Below, in pieces: positions 8,502 to 17,237 of a stretch of DNA of 64,000 nt. The first letter of the stretch is position 1. Every line of letters starts with the position of its first letter. Under the pieces are notes generated by a model. It was not told the origin of the DNA. It did no database searches and saw only the letters and a program-made list of their open reading frames with translations. The position numbers and the translations under genes were made by a program. The DNA is from Bog-159 sp049511415 (GTDB lineage Bacteria; Acidobacteriota; Terriglobia; Bryobacterales; Bryobacteraceae). Location of the stretch: assembly GCA_049511415.1 (NCBI GenBank), contig JBEKYC010000015.1, positions 44,378 to 108,377 of the forward strand. The letters are read 5' to 3'.

Positions 8502-9257
8502 ATGGACCGTTGGTTCGACTTGGCGATCATCGCCGCGAATGCGCTGGTGGTATTGCGGCTGTATCATTGCGGGCTGTGCCGCCGCTATCGGGCTTTTTTT
8601 GGATTTCTGATTCTCGAATTCCTGCGGGGTGTAATTTTGACCCCCCTAAATCCCCGGGGCTTTGCCTATCAAAAGATCTGGGTGCTCACCGAGCCCCTGG
8701 ACTGGCTGATGTACTCGCTGGTCGTATTGGAGATATATGCCTTGGTTCTCAAGGATTACCGGGGCTTGGCCACCGTGGGACGCTGGTCTTTGTTGGTAGC
8801 GGTAAGCATCGCCCTCCTGGCCGCCGCCGGCAGCTTTTTGGCGCCCAGCCATGCACCCGACCAGTCCCGCCTGATGTCTTATTATTACGTCACCGAGCGA
8901 GCCGTGTACTGCAGCCTGGCCATTTTCCTGCTGACCATCCTGGCGCTGCTCTTGCAATATCCCATCATCCTGAGCCGCAACATCATCGCGCACAGCGTGA
9001 TTTTCAGTGTGTATTTTATGAGCAGTACGCTGATCTATCACGTCCTGACGGCTGGCGGCCTGCGCATGATTCTTGTGGTCCGAAATTCCCTGAACGGGCT
9101 GGATCTGGCGGTTCTGGCCGCGTGGATGATTTTATTGACTCGCGCCGGAGAGCGGCGACAGCAGCAGCTTCGTCCCTCGTGGATGCCGGGGCGGGAGGAA
9201 GAGATGATCCGGCAATTGAACAGTTTTAATTTCGCCGTCCAGTTGTTGATCAGTTAG
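8502..9257 (+). CDS. Multi-helix membrane protein of unknown function
   Basis: Predicted 251-aa integral membrane protein. ATG 8502 follows GAGAGGGG at good spacing; the earlier in-frame ATG at 8430 overlaps the preceding gene. About seven hydrophobic helices are visible, with charged loops (for example CRRYRAFFG after helix 1 and APSHAPDQSR in the middle), and a basic cytoplasmic tail (RAGERRQQQLRPSW). I recognise no catalytic motif. Similar small helical proteins are common as unknowns in Acidobacteriota. It ends just before a strong bidirectional hairpin terminator. Confidence 0.6.
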   Translation: MDRWFDLAIIAANALVVLRLYHCGLCRRYRAFFGFLILEFLRGVILTPLNPRGFAYQKIWVLTEPLDWLMYSLVVLEIYALVLKDYRGLATVGRWSLLVAVSIALLAAAGSFLAPSHAPDQSRLMSYYYVTERAVYCSLAIFLLTILALLLQYPIILSRNIIAHSVIFSVYFMSSTLIYHVLTAGGLRMILVVRNSLNGLDLAVLAAWMILLTRAGERRQQQLRPSWMPGREEEMIRQLNSFNFAVQLLIS

Positions 9258-9276
9258 ACCCTTGCTGACAAAAAAA

Positions 9277-9302
9277 GCCGGGCGGCTGTTGAACCGCCCG
9301 GC
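9277..9302. terminator. Intrinsic terminator between convergent genes
   Basis: GCCGGGCGG (9277-9285), an 8-base loop, and CCGCCCGGC (9294-9302) form a perfect 9-bp stem. On the minus strand it is followed by a run of seven T, making a strong Rho-independent terminator for the gene ending at 9326; on the plus strand only a weak T-rich tail follows. Confidence 0.85.
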
Positions 9303-9325
9303 TGCTAATTTACGTTGCGGAACAG

Positions 9326-12064
9326 CTATCGCACGAATACGTGGATAACCGAACTGACCGGTCCACCCGGACCATAGGCAGTCAGTGTGTAATCCGAGTT
9401 AGTGGTCGGATTCACCGTGGCGCTGCCATTGACCGGTTGACTGCCACCGGGCACGCCTGTGCCCGTGAGGATTACGGACGTGGCGTTCTGGGTGGTCCAG
9501 CTCAAGGTAACTGGCGCACCGGAAGCGGGCGAATAAGCCGGGCTGGCCGAGAACGTCAGGATCTGAACTGCTCCCACGCTCACGGTAACTACGGCTTGTG
9601 TCGGCCCGACCGAGTTGGTCGCGGTCAACACATAGGTTGTGGTGGCGCTCGGCGTGACTGTCGTGCAGTTAGCCGGACCCTGCACCGTGCCGACTGTCGG
9701 CTGGATGCTGATGGAAGTGGCATTCTGCACGTTCCAGCAGAGCGAGGACTGGCCGCCCGAAGAGATGACCGTCGGACTGGCCGTGAAGCTCAGGATGTTG
9801 GGTACGCTGGATCCCACCGTGACCGTGACCGCGGCAGTGACCGAAGTCTTGCCGTCGGCGCCGGTGGCCGTGAGAGTGTAAGTGGTGGTAGCGGCCGGCG
9901 TGACGTTCACGCTGCCGTTCACCGGTTGGTTGCCGACACCGTTGCTGATACTGACGGTAGCAGCACCCGACGTAGCCCACGACAGGAGCGAAGTGCCTCC
10001 CGGCGCGATGTTGACGGGAGCGGCCTGGAAGCGCAGGATGATCGGCTTGGAGGCGCCCACGGTAACCGTCACACTGGCGGTGGCCGAGCCTCCGCCCGGA
10101 CCGGTGGCGGTCAGGGTATACGTCGTCGTAGTGGTCGGTGATACCGAGGCGGTGCCGGTGGCGGACAGACCGGAGCCGACTCCCGAGATGCTGACCGAAG
10201 TGGCGTTCGGCACGCTCCATGCCAGCGTGGACGACTGACCCGCGTTGATATTGGGCGGAGTAGCCGTGAAGCGCAAGACGGAGAAGGAACGCGTGGTGGT
10301 CACACTGGTATCGGCTGAAGCGAACAGGCCGCTGACCTGGTCGGTAACCGTCAGACGGAATCCGTAACTGGTGGAGCCGGCCGCAGTGAATGTGGCGATG
10401 GCGCTGTTGGCGCCGGAAATGGCCACGCTGGGACCGGAGACCTGGGTCCACGAATAGTTCAACGCGTCATGATCCGGGCTGTAGGAACCGCTGCCATTGA
10501 GGGTAATGGTCCCTGGAGGCACGCCGATCTGATTCGGACCGGCGTCGGCCACTGGTGCGCTGTGGCCCACCTGCTTGGTCAGCAGCTCATACCGGATGCG
10601 CGGCACGTCCATAGGCACGGGGTGCGTGAAGGTGGTGAATTCCTTCGGCCGCATGAAATTACCGAATTGCAAACCAACCGTCAATTCGCCGGTATTCGCG
10701 GCTGTCAGCAGGGTGGGGTTCAGACCCACTCCCACCGTGAAAGCCAGTTCCTTGCTGAGAGGCTGTACCAGTTTGACCTCGCCTCCGGGCCGCCCGCAGC
10801 TTCCACCCGAGCCACAGGCGTTCGAAGCGGAATTGTGGCTATGAATATAGCCAAAATTTCCTTGCAGCCAGGCGTCGCCCCAAGTGCCGATCTGAAAAGT
10901 GGCGCCAAGCTGATTCATGGGGCGGGCGTAGGTTTCAATGAAAGAACTCGGGCCGAGCGGGGTCGTCAGCAAGGCGCCCGTATTTTTGAAACCCTCGGTT
11001 CCGTAGAAGCCGATGCGGCCGCGGCTGAACAAGTAATCGAGCAGAACGGCGGCTTGACCCATGCTGCCACCGTTGTCGTCTCCGGCCAAGCGAATGTACT
11101 TGAAGCTGGAGAACATGCCGGCCTGCAGATGATCCCAGCGATTGACCAGACCGACATCGAACTGGCCCTCCTGATCGCCGGGATAACGAATGTATTCACC
11201 CTCGGCTTGCACGGCATGCGTGCCGCTGCCGCCAAAGGGCGAGAAGAACTGACCGGTGCCGTGTACCGTGACGTCGCCCTCCGGCCGGCCGCCGCCGAAT
11301 GTGGGGCCAAGATCCAGTCCTAGCAGCGAGAATTTCTTGTTGCGCGCCTGCGCCTCATTCAAAGCATCGGTGCCGGCCTTTTCGGCGATGGTGGTGGTCT
11401 CTTCCTTGGTCAGCGGATGAATGCCGTTGACTTTGTCTTCGAGGGCTTTCTCCTGATTCCGCAGGTCGGCCAGTTCACCCTTCAAGCGGTCGTTCTCACC
11501 CTTGAGATCGCGCACCGCCGCCAGGATATCGTCCAGCTTGTCGAGCCGTTTCAGGATTTGCGTGCAGCATTCCTGCTGGCTCTTGAGCAGATCCGCCAAG
11601 CTGGGCATGACCTCCGTGATGCCTCCGGCAGCCACGATTTTGCCTTGGCCGTCGGTGACGGTCATGACCACGCGGCGGTTCATGAAGCGGCCTTCCTTGG
11701 TGTTGTTATTGACCTCGGGAGCTTTTTTGCCGTCGCCGGAGGCCGCGATCTGATCGGCGGACGCGCCGTACTTCACCAGGAATTCTTTGACCGTCTCGGC
11801 GCGCTGCATGGCCAGGCGGTCGTTGTAGCGCGCGGATCCGACATAATCCGTGTTGCCGGTCAACTTTACGTGATAGTCGCGATGCTGGCTCAATATTTCC
11901 GCCAGACGCAACAGGCTCGGATAGCCATCCGAGAGTATGGAAGAGTTGAATTCAAAGTTGATCTCTTCCCATTGATCTTTAGTTTGGCTGGTGTTCAGGC
12001 CTTGAGCGAATAGGCAACTGGAAAACACTCCGATAGCGCCTATGGCTGCCAGATGCTTGATCAT
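9326..12064 (-). CDS. Large cell-surface protein: N-terminal OmpA domain, coiled coil, barrel-like region, PKD and four Ig-like repeats
   Basis: Predicted 912-aa exported protein; ATG 12064 has GGGAGAAA upstream and starts a signal peptide (MIKHLAAIGAIGVFSSCLFAQ). Domains in order: OmpA-like peptidoglycan-binding domain (about 30-140; GNTDYVGSARYNDRLAMQRA), a Leu/Glu/Lys coiled coil (about 165-215), a beta-rich aromatic region resembling an outer-membrane barrel (about 235-495), a PKD domain (about 505-590; PVADAGPNQIGVPPG) and four Ig-like repeats of about 80 residues, each with a TTTTYTLTATG-type strand. OmpA domains normally sit at the C-terminus, so the order is unusual. Likely links the cell wall to surface adhesion; function inferred from domains. 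Confidence 0.7.
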   Translation of the reverse strand: MIKHLAAIGAIGVFSSCLFAQGLNTSQTKDQWEEINFEFNSSILSDGYPSLLRLAEILSQHRDYHVKLTGNTDYVGSARYNDRLAMQRAETVKEFLVKYGASADQIAASGDGKKAPEVNNNTKEGRFMNRRVVMTVTDGQGKIVAAGGITEVMPSLADLLKSQQECCTQILKRLDKLDDILAAVRDLKGENDRLKGELADLRNQEKALEDKVNGIHPLTKEETTTIAEKAGTDALNEAQARNKKFSLLGLDLGPTFGGGRPEGDVTVHGTGQFFSPFGGSGTHAVQAEGEYIRYPGDQEGQFDVGLVNRWDHLQAGMFSSFKYIRLAGDDNGGSMGQAAVLLDYLFSRGRIGFYGTEGFKNTGALLTTPLGPSSFIETYARPMNQLGATFQIGTWGDAWLQGNFGYIHSHNSASNACGSGGSCGRPGGEVKLVQPLSKELAFTVGVGLNPTLLTAANTGELTVGLQFGNFMRPKEFTTFTHPVPMDVPRIRYELLTKQVGHSAPVADAGPNQIGVPPGTITLNGSGSYSPDHDALNYSWTQVSGPSVAISGANSAIATFTAAGSTSYGFRLTVTDQVSGLFASADTSVTTTRSFSVLRFTATPPNINAGQSSTLAWSVPNATSVSISGVGSGLSATGTASVSPTTTTTYTLTATGPGGGSATASVTVTVGASKPIILRFQAAPVNIAPGGTSLLSWATSGAATVSISNGVGNQPVNGSVNVTPAATTTYTLTATGADGKTSVTAAVTVTVGSSVPNILSFTASPTVISSGGQSSLCWNVQNATSISIQPTVGTVQGPANCTTVTPSATTTYVLTATNSVGPTQAVVTVSVGAVQILTFSASPAYSPASGAPVTLSWTTQNATSVILTGTGVPGGSQPVNGSATVNPTTNSDYTLTAYGPGGPVSSVIHVFVR

Positions 12065-12199
12065 GAATTTCTCCCTCAACAATTTCAGCTTGTGCGCGAG
12101 ACTGTCATACGATCACACTTTTCAAAACGGACCGTACCATCTAGAATACACCGGTAGCTTAACCATATCTACAACATTTTGCGGCTGTTAGTCAACAAA

Positions 12200-12228
12200 T
12201 TGAGTGTTCCCGCACAGAATGCGATAAT
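12200..12228 (+). promoter_or_regulatory. Sigma-70 promoter of rnpB
   Basis: TTGAGT (12200-12205), a 17-base spacer and GATAAT (12223-12228) give a near-consensus promoter. The predicted start, about seven bases after the -10, falls at 12235-12236, precisely where the RNase P RNA terminal helix P1 begins. The agreement of promoter and RNA end makes this the best-supported promoter of the window. Confidence 0.85.
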
Positions 12229-12234
12229 GGTACC

Positions 12235-12616
12235 CACAGCCTGCCGGATGGGCAGCCGCCCGGAAGCGGGAGGAAAGTCCGGTCTCCATAGGGCAGCGTG
12301 CCGGCTAACGGCCGGGAACAGTTCTGGTGACGGAATTGTTACGGAAAGCGCAACAGAAAATATACCGCCTGGAAGCTATGAAGACTCATGGAATTCCGGG
12401 TAAGGGTGAAATGGTGCGGTAAGAGCGCACCGCATCCGGAGTAATTCGGGTGGCATGGCAAACCCCACGCGGAGCAAGACCAAATAGGAGAGGAGGAGCG
12501 GCCCGTTCCTATGAACTCTCGGGTAGGTCGCTGGAGCCGTACAGTAATGTGCGGCCAAGAGGAATGGCTGCCGCCCGCAAGGGTACAAAAACCGGCTTAT
12601 AGTCCGGCAGGCTGTG
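12235..12616 (+). ncRNA. rnpB: RNase P RNA component, bacterial class A
   Basis: Catalytic RNA that removes 5' leaders from pre-tRNAs. Universally conserved blocks are present in order: GGAGGAAAGTCCGG (P4 5' part) near 12268, AGGGTGAAATGGTGCGGTAA near 12402, GGCAAACCCCACGCGGAGCA near 12457 and the 3' block AACCGGCTTATAG near 12591. The ends pair perfectly over 14 bases, CACAGCCTGCCGGA (12235-12248) with TCCGGCAGGCTGTG (12603-12616), which defines helix P1 and the mature limits. At about 382 nt it has normal length for type A. Two hairpins follow immediately. Confidence 0.95.
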
Positions 12617-12619
12617 GCA

Positions 12620-12662
12620 GGCGCGCTGTGGCGCGCCAACATCGGCACAGTGCGCCGATGTT
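12620..12662. terminator. Two back-to-back hairpins after rnpB
   Basis: GGCGCGC/GCGCGCC (12620-12626 with 12631-12637) is directly followed by AACATCGGC/GCCGATGTT (12638-12646 with 12654-12662). Neither has a U-tract. They separate rnpB from the convergent hydrolase gene that ends at 12713, and probably end or trim transcripts from both sides. Confidence 0.5.
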
Positions 12663-12712
12663 AGAGGGGGCGACGCGGAGACGGGGCGACTCGGCGATCC
12701 GGAGCCATCACT

Positions 12713-14632
12713 TCAGGGCGTGACTACAGGCAATTCCACGTAGCTCTCCTGATACACGCGCTGCTCTGCCTTACGGTAATCCTCAGTTTTCGCCCAGAAG
12801 ATATTGGGCACAAAGGTCTGCGGGTTGCGGTCATACAACGGAAACCAACTCGATTGGATCTGCACCATCAGGCGGTGGCCGGGCAGAAAGACGTGATTCG
12901 CGGTAGGCAACTCGAACCGGTAGGCCAGGGGCTGGTTGGATGCAATCGGCTTGGGCGTTTCCAGGCTTTCGCGGTACCGGCCTCGAAAAATATCCGCCGA
13001 GATCATTAGTTGATAGCCGCCTAAAGCGGGCTCCGCAGCCACTTCATCAGGGTAGACATCGATTAATTTCACAACCCAGTCCGAGTCAGTGCCGCTGGTG
13101 GATGCCATCAGGTTGACCACCGGCTGTCCACTGATTTTCAGCGGCGTGCTCAAAACATCGGAAAGATAGGCCAGCACATCGGGGCGGCCGGCCGGCTCGC
13201 GCTGATCGTCTACCAGCCACTCAGACCAGGACTTGCGCTTCTCGTCGCCGATGGGCAGTGTGCGGAAGGGCACCGGCTTGGCGGGATCGGATACGTACTC
13301 CTCGTACGCCGTGTCTCGCGTCACCGGAGGGACAAAGCTCAGTTTCAAGCCCGTTCCCAAGTACAACGGGGTGGGCCGGACGGCGCATCCCGTATCGCAG
13401 CCGGCGGGCCAGGCGGGCAGGCGACGCCAGATGTTGGTCCCGGTTTCAAATGCGGAGACCGGCGCCACATCCGCCGCCGGTGCGCCATCTTTCAGATATT
13501 GGGCCAGGAACGGCGCCAGGATCTGCCGGCGAAAGTACAGCGCCGTGTCACTGTGAAAATGCAGCGGACCGAGCGTACTGCCATCGTGGATTTCCTGGCC
13601 GTGATACCAGGGGCCCATGACTAGAAATACCTTGTCGTTACCCGTGTCTTTCGGTTTGATCGCTTTGTAGACGGCGATGGCGCCATAAATATCCTCCTGG
13701 TCCCATAAGCTGTCGACCAGCATCACCGGTATTTTGAGCGGTTCGTTGGCCAGCACCCGGTCCACCGCCTGGTCGCGCCAAAACGCATCGTAGCTGGGAT
13801 GTTCCAGGATCTTGCGCCAGAAGCCCACCTGTTCGAGGCCGTGGCTCTGTCCCAACGCGCCCGCGGAAACCGCGCGCATGCAGGCCTGATAGTCGTCGTA
13901 GTAGCTGGTCCACCATTTCACGTCCGATCCGCGGGTGGCTTCCTGCTCGTAGATGTAATCCGCGTTAGTAAGCTGGCGGAAAGCGCCGTTATGAAACCAG
14001 TCGTCGCCGCGCCATCCGTCCACCATGGGATTCATGGGCACCGATACTTTCAATGCCGGGTGTGGATTCACCAGCGCCATCAGCGGCAGAAAGCCATCGT
14101 AAGAAATTCCCAGAATGCCGACTTTGCCGTTGGTCTGCGGCAGGTTCTTCACCAGCCAGTCGATGGTGTCGTAGGTATCGGTAGCATGGTCCACCGGCGT
14201 GGGATTCTGCGGCCCGTGCAGCGGCCGGTTCATCACGTAGTCGCCTTCCGATCCATGCTTACCGCGCACATCCTGGACCACGCGGATGTAGCCGCCTTCG
14301 ATGATGACATCCATGGCATTGTCATAACCCTCCAGCAGCGGACCCAGGTGGGAGCTGTGCGCGTGGCCGGTAAGATCATCGGCGCCGTATGGCGTGCGGG
14401 TCAGCAGAATCGGCGCGTTATGGGCGCCTTTCGGGATCAGAATCACGGTATGCAGCTTCACGCCATCCCGCATGGGGATCATGGCTTCCTGGCGGGTGTA
14501 GTCGAAGGTGCTGGTTGCCTCCGTGAGCTTTGCCGGGATCTCACTGGGCAAAGCGGGGTATTGCGGTTGGGCACACGCGATCTTAACCAGCAGGAACGCG
14601 CATGCGATCTTATTTATGACTTTGTAACTCAC
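12713..14632 (-). CDS. Secreted CocE/NonD-family (peptidase S15-like) alpha/beta hydrolase
   Basis: Predicted 639-aa exported hydrolase of the X-Pro dipeptidyl-peptidase/cocaine-esterase family. Start: GTG 14632, with GGAG seven bases upstream and a signal peptide (VSYKVINKIACAFLLVKIACAQ); an open extension upstream lies inside the NADAR gene. The nucleophile elbow GISYDGF with its Ser, an N-terminal MRDGVKLHTVILIPKG strand and the C-terminal beta-sandwich (VVKLIDVYPDE, GHRLMVQIQSSWFPLYDRN) are typical. It cleaves acyl or Xaa-Pro bonds in family members; the substrate here is unknown. The 23-base overlap with the upstream gene suggests co-transcription. Confidence 0.85.
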   Translation of the reverse strand: MSYKVINKIACAFLLVKIACAQPQYPALPSEIPAKLTEATSTFDYTRQEAMIPMRDGVKLHTVILIPKGAHNAPILLTRTPYGADDLTGHAHSSHLGPLLEGYDNAMDVIIEGGYIRVVQDVRGKHGSEGDYVMNRPLHGPQNPTPVDHATDTYDTIDWLVKNLPQTNGKVGILGISYDGFLPLMALVNPHPALKVSVPMNPMVDGWRGDDWFHNGAFRQLTNADYIYEQEATRGSDVKWWTSYYDDYQACMRAVSAGALGQSHGLEQVGFWRKILEHPSYDAFWRDQAVDRVLANEPLKIPVMLVDSLWDQEDIYGAIAVYKAIKPKDTGNDKVFLVMGPWYHGQEIHDGSTLGPLHFHSDTALYFRRQILAPFLAQYLKDGAPAADVAPVSAFETGTNIWRRLPAWPAGCDTGCAVRPTPLYLGTGLKLSFVPPVTRDTAYEEYVSDPAKPVPFRTLPIGDEKRKSWSEWLVDDQREPAGRPDVLAYLSDVLSTPLKISGQPVVNLMASTSGTDSDWVVKLIDVYPDEVAAEPALGGYQLMISADIFRGRYRESLETPKPIASNQPLAYRFELPTANHVFLPGHRLMVQIQSSWFPLYDRNPQTFVPNIFWAKTEDYRKAEQRVYQESYVELPVVTP

Positions 14633-15254
14633 TTCTAATCTCCATCCAGATTTGGAAGTACAACCATTCGGGCGGCGGATCTTGCTCTTCCACGTGATCA
14701 GGCCGGAGTGCCAGGCTGCCGGTCTGCAGCAGAATCTCCCGCACACGCGGATTCTGTTCGATTTTGGCGCGCATCGCCGCCACGATCAGGCGGTAGTGTT
14801 CGCCCTTTTGTATTGACCGGTAGGGCAGGCGCCGCCCTTCGAAGGTGACCCAATCGATGCCCAGTTGGCGCATGTTGGCCTCCGCCAGCGTGCCCGCGTC
14901 CTTGGCTTCGAAAGCGGTCATTTGCGCTACCTGTTCGCGCGTGTGCGGCCACCTGATTCCCGGCGCCAGAGAGCGCGGATCGCGCGGTCCTTCGGGATAG
15001 AGCATCATCTGCCAGAAGCCCTCGACGCTGGCGTAGCGGCAACCGCGGTAGCTGAAGGGCGTGGCCGCGAAGTTCGACAGGATACCCAATTCGTTGCGTT
15101 TGGAGAGAATCACCTCGCCCGGCCGGGCGGCTTGCGGCAGAATCTCCCAGGATGCCCTTTGATCCTCGGGTATCGGCGTCCACCAATGCGCCGGATACGT
15201 CTGCGCGCAGGCCGCCAAACACCACACCGCGAGCAGACCCAGACTCCGCGCCAT
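14610..15254 (-). CDS. Predicted lipoprotein with NADAR (YbiA-like) domain
   Basis: 214 aa. The N-terminus is a lipoprotein signal (basic MAR, hydrophobic stretch, lipobox LAAC with Cys16). From about residue 50 the sequence follows the NADAR/YbiA fold: LSNF box (NELGILSNFAATPFSYRG), the helix RYASVEGFWQMML corresponding to the family's YPSVEHxYQ segment, then AGTLAEANMRQLGIDW and a C-terminal helix with REILLQTG. NADAR proteins are N-glycosidases acting on riboflavin intermediates or ADP-ribosylated nucleic acids and are normally cytoplasmic. Export would be unusual. The family His of the EH pair appears as Gly (VEG), so activity should not be assumed. Forms a unit with the following hydrolase. 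Confidence 0.65.
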   Translation of the reverse strand: MARSLGLLAVWCLAACAQTYPAHWWTPIPEDQRASWEILPQAARPGEVILSKRNELGILSNFAATPFSYRGCRYASVEGFWQMMLYPEGPRDPRSLAPGIRWPHTREQVAQMTAFEAKDAGTLAEANMRQLGIDWVTFEGRRLPYRSIQKGEHYRLIVAAMRAKIEQNPRVREILLQTGSLALRPDHVEEQDPPPEWLYFQIWMEIRSELQSHK

Positions 15255-15313
15255 TCAGGCAGCTTAACAGAACCACAAGGACCCCCTGATGAACAACTTG
15301 AGGCAGCGGATCA

Positions 15314-15319
15314 TATAAT
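15314..15319 (+). promoter_or_regulatory. -10 element for the VWA-protein gene
   Basis: A perfect TATAAT lies 29 bases before the start codon at 15349, with GGAGGGG as ribosome-binding site in between. The -35 region (near 15291-15296) matches consensus poorly. The 94-base divergent gap with the NADAR gene holds nothing else I can identify. Confidence 0.5.
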
Positions 15320-15348
15320 GGCAAAAAGATCTGTTTTGGAGGGGCTCC

Positions 15349-17100
15349 ATGCCGAATTGGCGCAGCCGTTGGTTTGCGTGGCTGGCCTGGCTGCCGTGGC
15401 TGTCTCCTGGCGCCGTGCCGCAAACGCCGCCGGACCCCACGGTGATCCACGCTTCCACGCATGTCGTGGTTCTCAATGTGGTGGCGCAGGATAAGCACGG
15501 CAAGCCGGTGGAGGGTTTGCGGCGCGAAGATTTCACCCTGCGCGAGGACGGCCAGGAACGCAAGATCGCCATGTTCTCGGTGGACGATACCCGCCGGACC
15601 TCGGGCGCGGATGTGCCGCCGGCGCCGCCCATGACGTTTACCAACGGCTTAGCATCAGGCGCGCCGATGGTGACCGCGTTTCTATTCGATCAACTCAATA
15701 CCCGATTGGCCGATCAGCAACTGGCCAAGAAGGACTTTCTGCGATATTTGCGGAATCTGCCGGCAAACGAACGGGTCGCGGTATTTGCATTGGGCTACGA
15801 ACTCCAGTTGCTCCAGGACTTCACGCAGGACGTGTCCCAACTGCAAGCTGCGATGACCAAACATTCAGACCGGGCCAGCACCGAAGCCGACGCCTCCAGT
15901 ACGGCGCCGGCGTCGTCGAACTCGTTGACCGGCGACCGGAGCACCACCGCGCAATGGGACAGCTTCCTCGCGTCTTCCGCGGAGCCTTACCGAAACTACC
16001 AGGAGACCGTGCGCGCGACGCGCACCGCGGCGGCCCTGGAGACCATCGCGGCGCACCTGCGGGGCATCCCCGGACGCAAGACTTTGATCTGGATTTCCGG
16101 CGGCTTCCCGATTCAGTTAGGACTGCACGGCGCCGGTCAGTCTCCGCCGCAGAGCGACGCGAACGCGCGCGATAGCAGCCATCCGGTAAGGGAGGGGCGG
16201 TCTGGCGCGGGATCCGCGGCTGCTTCCCACAGTGGTGGAGGCGGGGGCAACGGCGCCGCAGACAGTGCTTCCGCTTCGGATACGATGCCCGGGATTCCGG
16301 GAACCGATCTATCGTTCGAGAGTGACGTCGCGCGTGCCATTCGGGCGCTCAACGAATCCGCCGTGGCGGTTTATCCCGTGGATGCGCGCGGCCTGATGAC
16401 TCCCACGCCTTTTCAAGCCGATCGCGCTGCCTACGGCAAGCGCAACAAGCCACCGCGCGCCACGGCGTCGCCCGACTACAACTACGAGACTCTGGAAACG
16501 CTGGCATTAGACACCGGCGGCCGGGCTTTCCATAACATCAATGATTTGAGTCACGCGATTCAGATGGCCGACGAGGATGCGCGGGTGAGCTATTCACTGG
16601 CGTTTTACCCGTCCGCCGCCAGTCTGGACGACACTTACCACCGGCTGGAAGTCACAGTCACGCGGCCAGGCGTCGCTTTGCGGTACCGCCCCGGCTATTT
16701 AGCCGCTACGCAAGCCGCCGCGACCGCCGCGCTGGCTGATGCCATCGCCAACCCGGTCCCCCTGGCGGGGATCGCATTCACCGCGCATCTGGAGCCTGTG
16801 GAGGGAGGCTACCGGATGTCGGCGACCCTGGATCCGCATAACATCACTTTGGAGCGAAAAGACGGCAAGTGGACGGGCGCGCTGCAATTTCTGGTGGTGG
16901 TGGGCAAAGTGGAGCAACTTACCATGGTTCCACTGAGTTTCAGCGATGCGGTCTTCCAACAGATACAGGATAAGGGATTGGTGTTAGGCGGGCGTGTAAA
17001 AGCGCCTCCTGGAACGACCGGGTTCAGCGTAGGCTTCCGGGATGTGTCTTCGGGGTTGGTGGGGACTCTGCATGTGCCGCTGAACGCGGCCGGCCGATGA
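15349..17100 (+). CDS. Exported VWFA-related protein of the acidobacterial type
   Basis: 583 aa, ATG preceded by GGAGGGG. A signal peptide (about residues 1-25) is followed by the family's N-terminal beta domain (VVLNVVAQDKHGKPVEGL, REDFTLREDG) and a von Willebrand factor A domain. The MIDAS strand is FLFDQLNTR, with conserved DFTQDV and TLIWISGGFP strands. A Gly/Ser/Ala-rich insertion lies around residues 260-315. The domain type matches the VWFA-related family described in Acidobacteria (TIGR03436). It probably acts as a secreted adhesion or complex-assembly protein; no enzymatic motif. The C-terminal third is a separate beta-rich domain. Confidence 0.8.
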   Translation: MPNWRSRWFAWLAWLPWLSPGAVPQTPPDPTVIHASTHVVVLNVVAQDKHGKPVEGLRREDFTLREDGQERKIAMFSVDDTRRTSGADVPPAPPMTFTNGLASGAPMVTAFLFDQLNTRLADQQLAKKDFLRYLRNLPANERVAVFALGYELQLLQDFTQDVSQLQAAMTKHSDRASTEADASSTAPASSNSLTGDRSTTAQWDSFLASSAEPYRNYQETVRATRTAAALETIAAHLRGIPGRKTLIWISGGFPIQLGLHGAGQSPPQSDANARDSSHPVREGRSGAGSAAASHSGGGGGNGAADSASASDTMPGIPGTDLSFESDVARAIRALNESAVAVYPVDARGLMTPTPFQADRAAYGKRNKPPRATASPDYNYETLETLALDTGGRAFHNINDLSHAIQMADEDARVSYSLAFYPSAASLDDTYHRLEVTVTRPGVALRYRPGYLAATQAAATAALADAIANPVPLAGIAFTAHLEPVEGGYRMSATLDPHNITLERKDGKWTGALQFLVVVGKVEQLTMVPLSFSDAVFQQIQDKGLVLGGRVKAPPGTTGFSVGFRDVSSGLVGTLHVPLNAAGR

Positions 17101-17104
17101 TCTC

Positions 17105-17146
17105 CGTGCCGGATATTCAGACTGGAATGACTGAAAACACGGCACG
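17105..17146. other. Symmetric stem-loop after the VWA gene
   Basis: CGTGCCG (17105-17111) pairs with CGGCACG (17140-17146); inside, after symmetric 4-base internal loops, TTCAG (17116-17120) pairs with CTGAA (17131-17135). It starts five bases after the stop codon, so it may terminate the VWA transcript, but it has no U-tract. A partly overlapping inverted repeat, CACGGC (17138-17143) and GCCGTG (17153-17158), sits 40-60 bases upstream of the candidate sigma-54 promoter, a place where an NtrC-type activator could bind. Confidence 0.4.
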
Positions 17147-17197
17147 CATTTCGCCGTGGCTGTCCGGATTTCCTATATTTTCTTCCACATAAGCTCC

Positions 17198-17213
17198 AGG
17201 CCCGCGGCGTGCA
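17198..17213 (+). promoter_or_regulatory. Candidate sigma-54 (-24/-12) promoter of the Qrc-like operon
   Basis: AGGCCCGCGGCGTGCA places GG at 17199-17200 and GC at 17211-17212, the exact spacing of the sigma-54 consensus TGGCACG-N4-TTGCA. It mismatches at three non-invariant positions. The predicted transcript would start near 17224, just ahead of GGAGG and the GTG start at 17238. The neighbouring NtrC-type activator (24198-25568) makes a sigma-54 promoter here plausible. In GC-rich DNA such a match can arise by chance. Confidence 0.4.
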
Positions 17214-17237
17214 ATAGCAGGCTGCGGAGGTAAGTAC

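Noticed and set aside
9340..10440. Repetitive Ig-like coding region as a DNA tandem repeat
   Set aside because: The repeats are clear only at protein level; DNA copies have diverged.
12376..12648. Minus-strand open frame inside rnpB
   Set aside because: Lies within the conserved RNase P RNA; not a protein gene.
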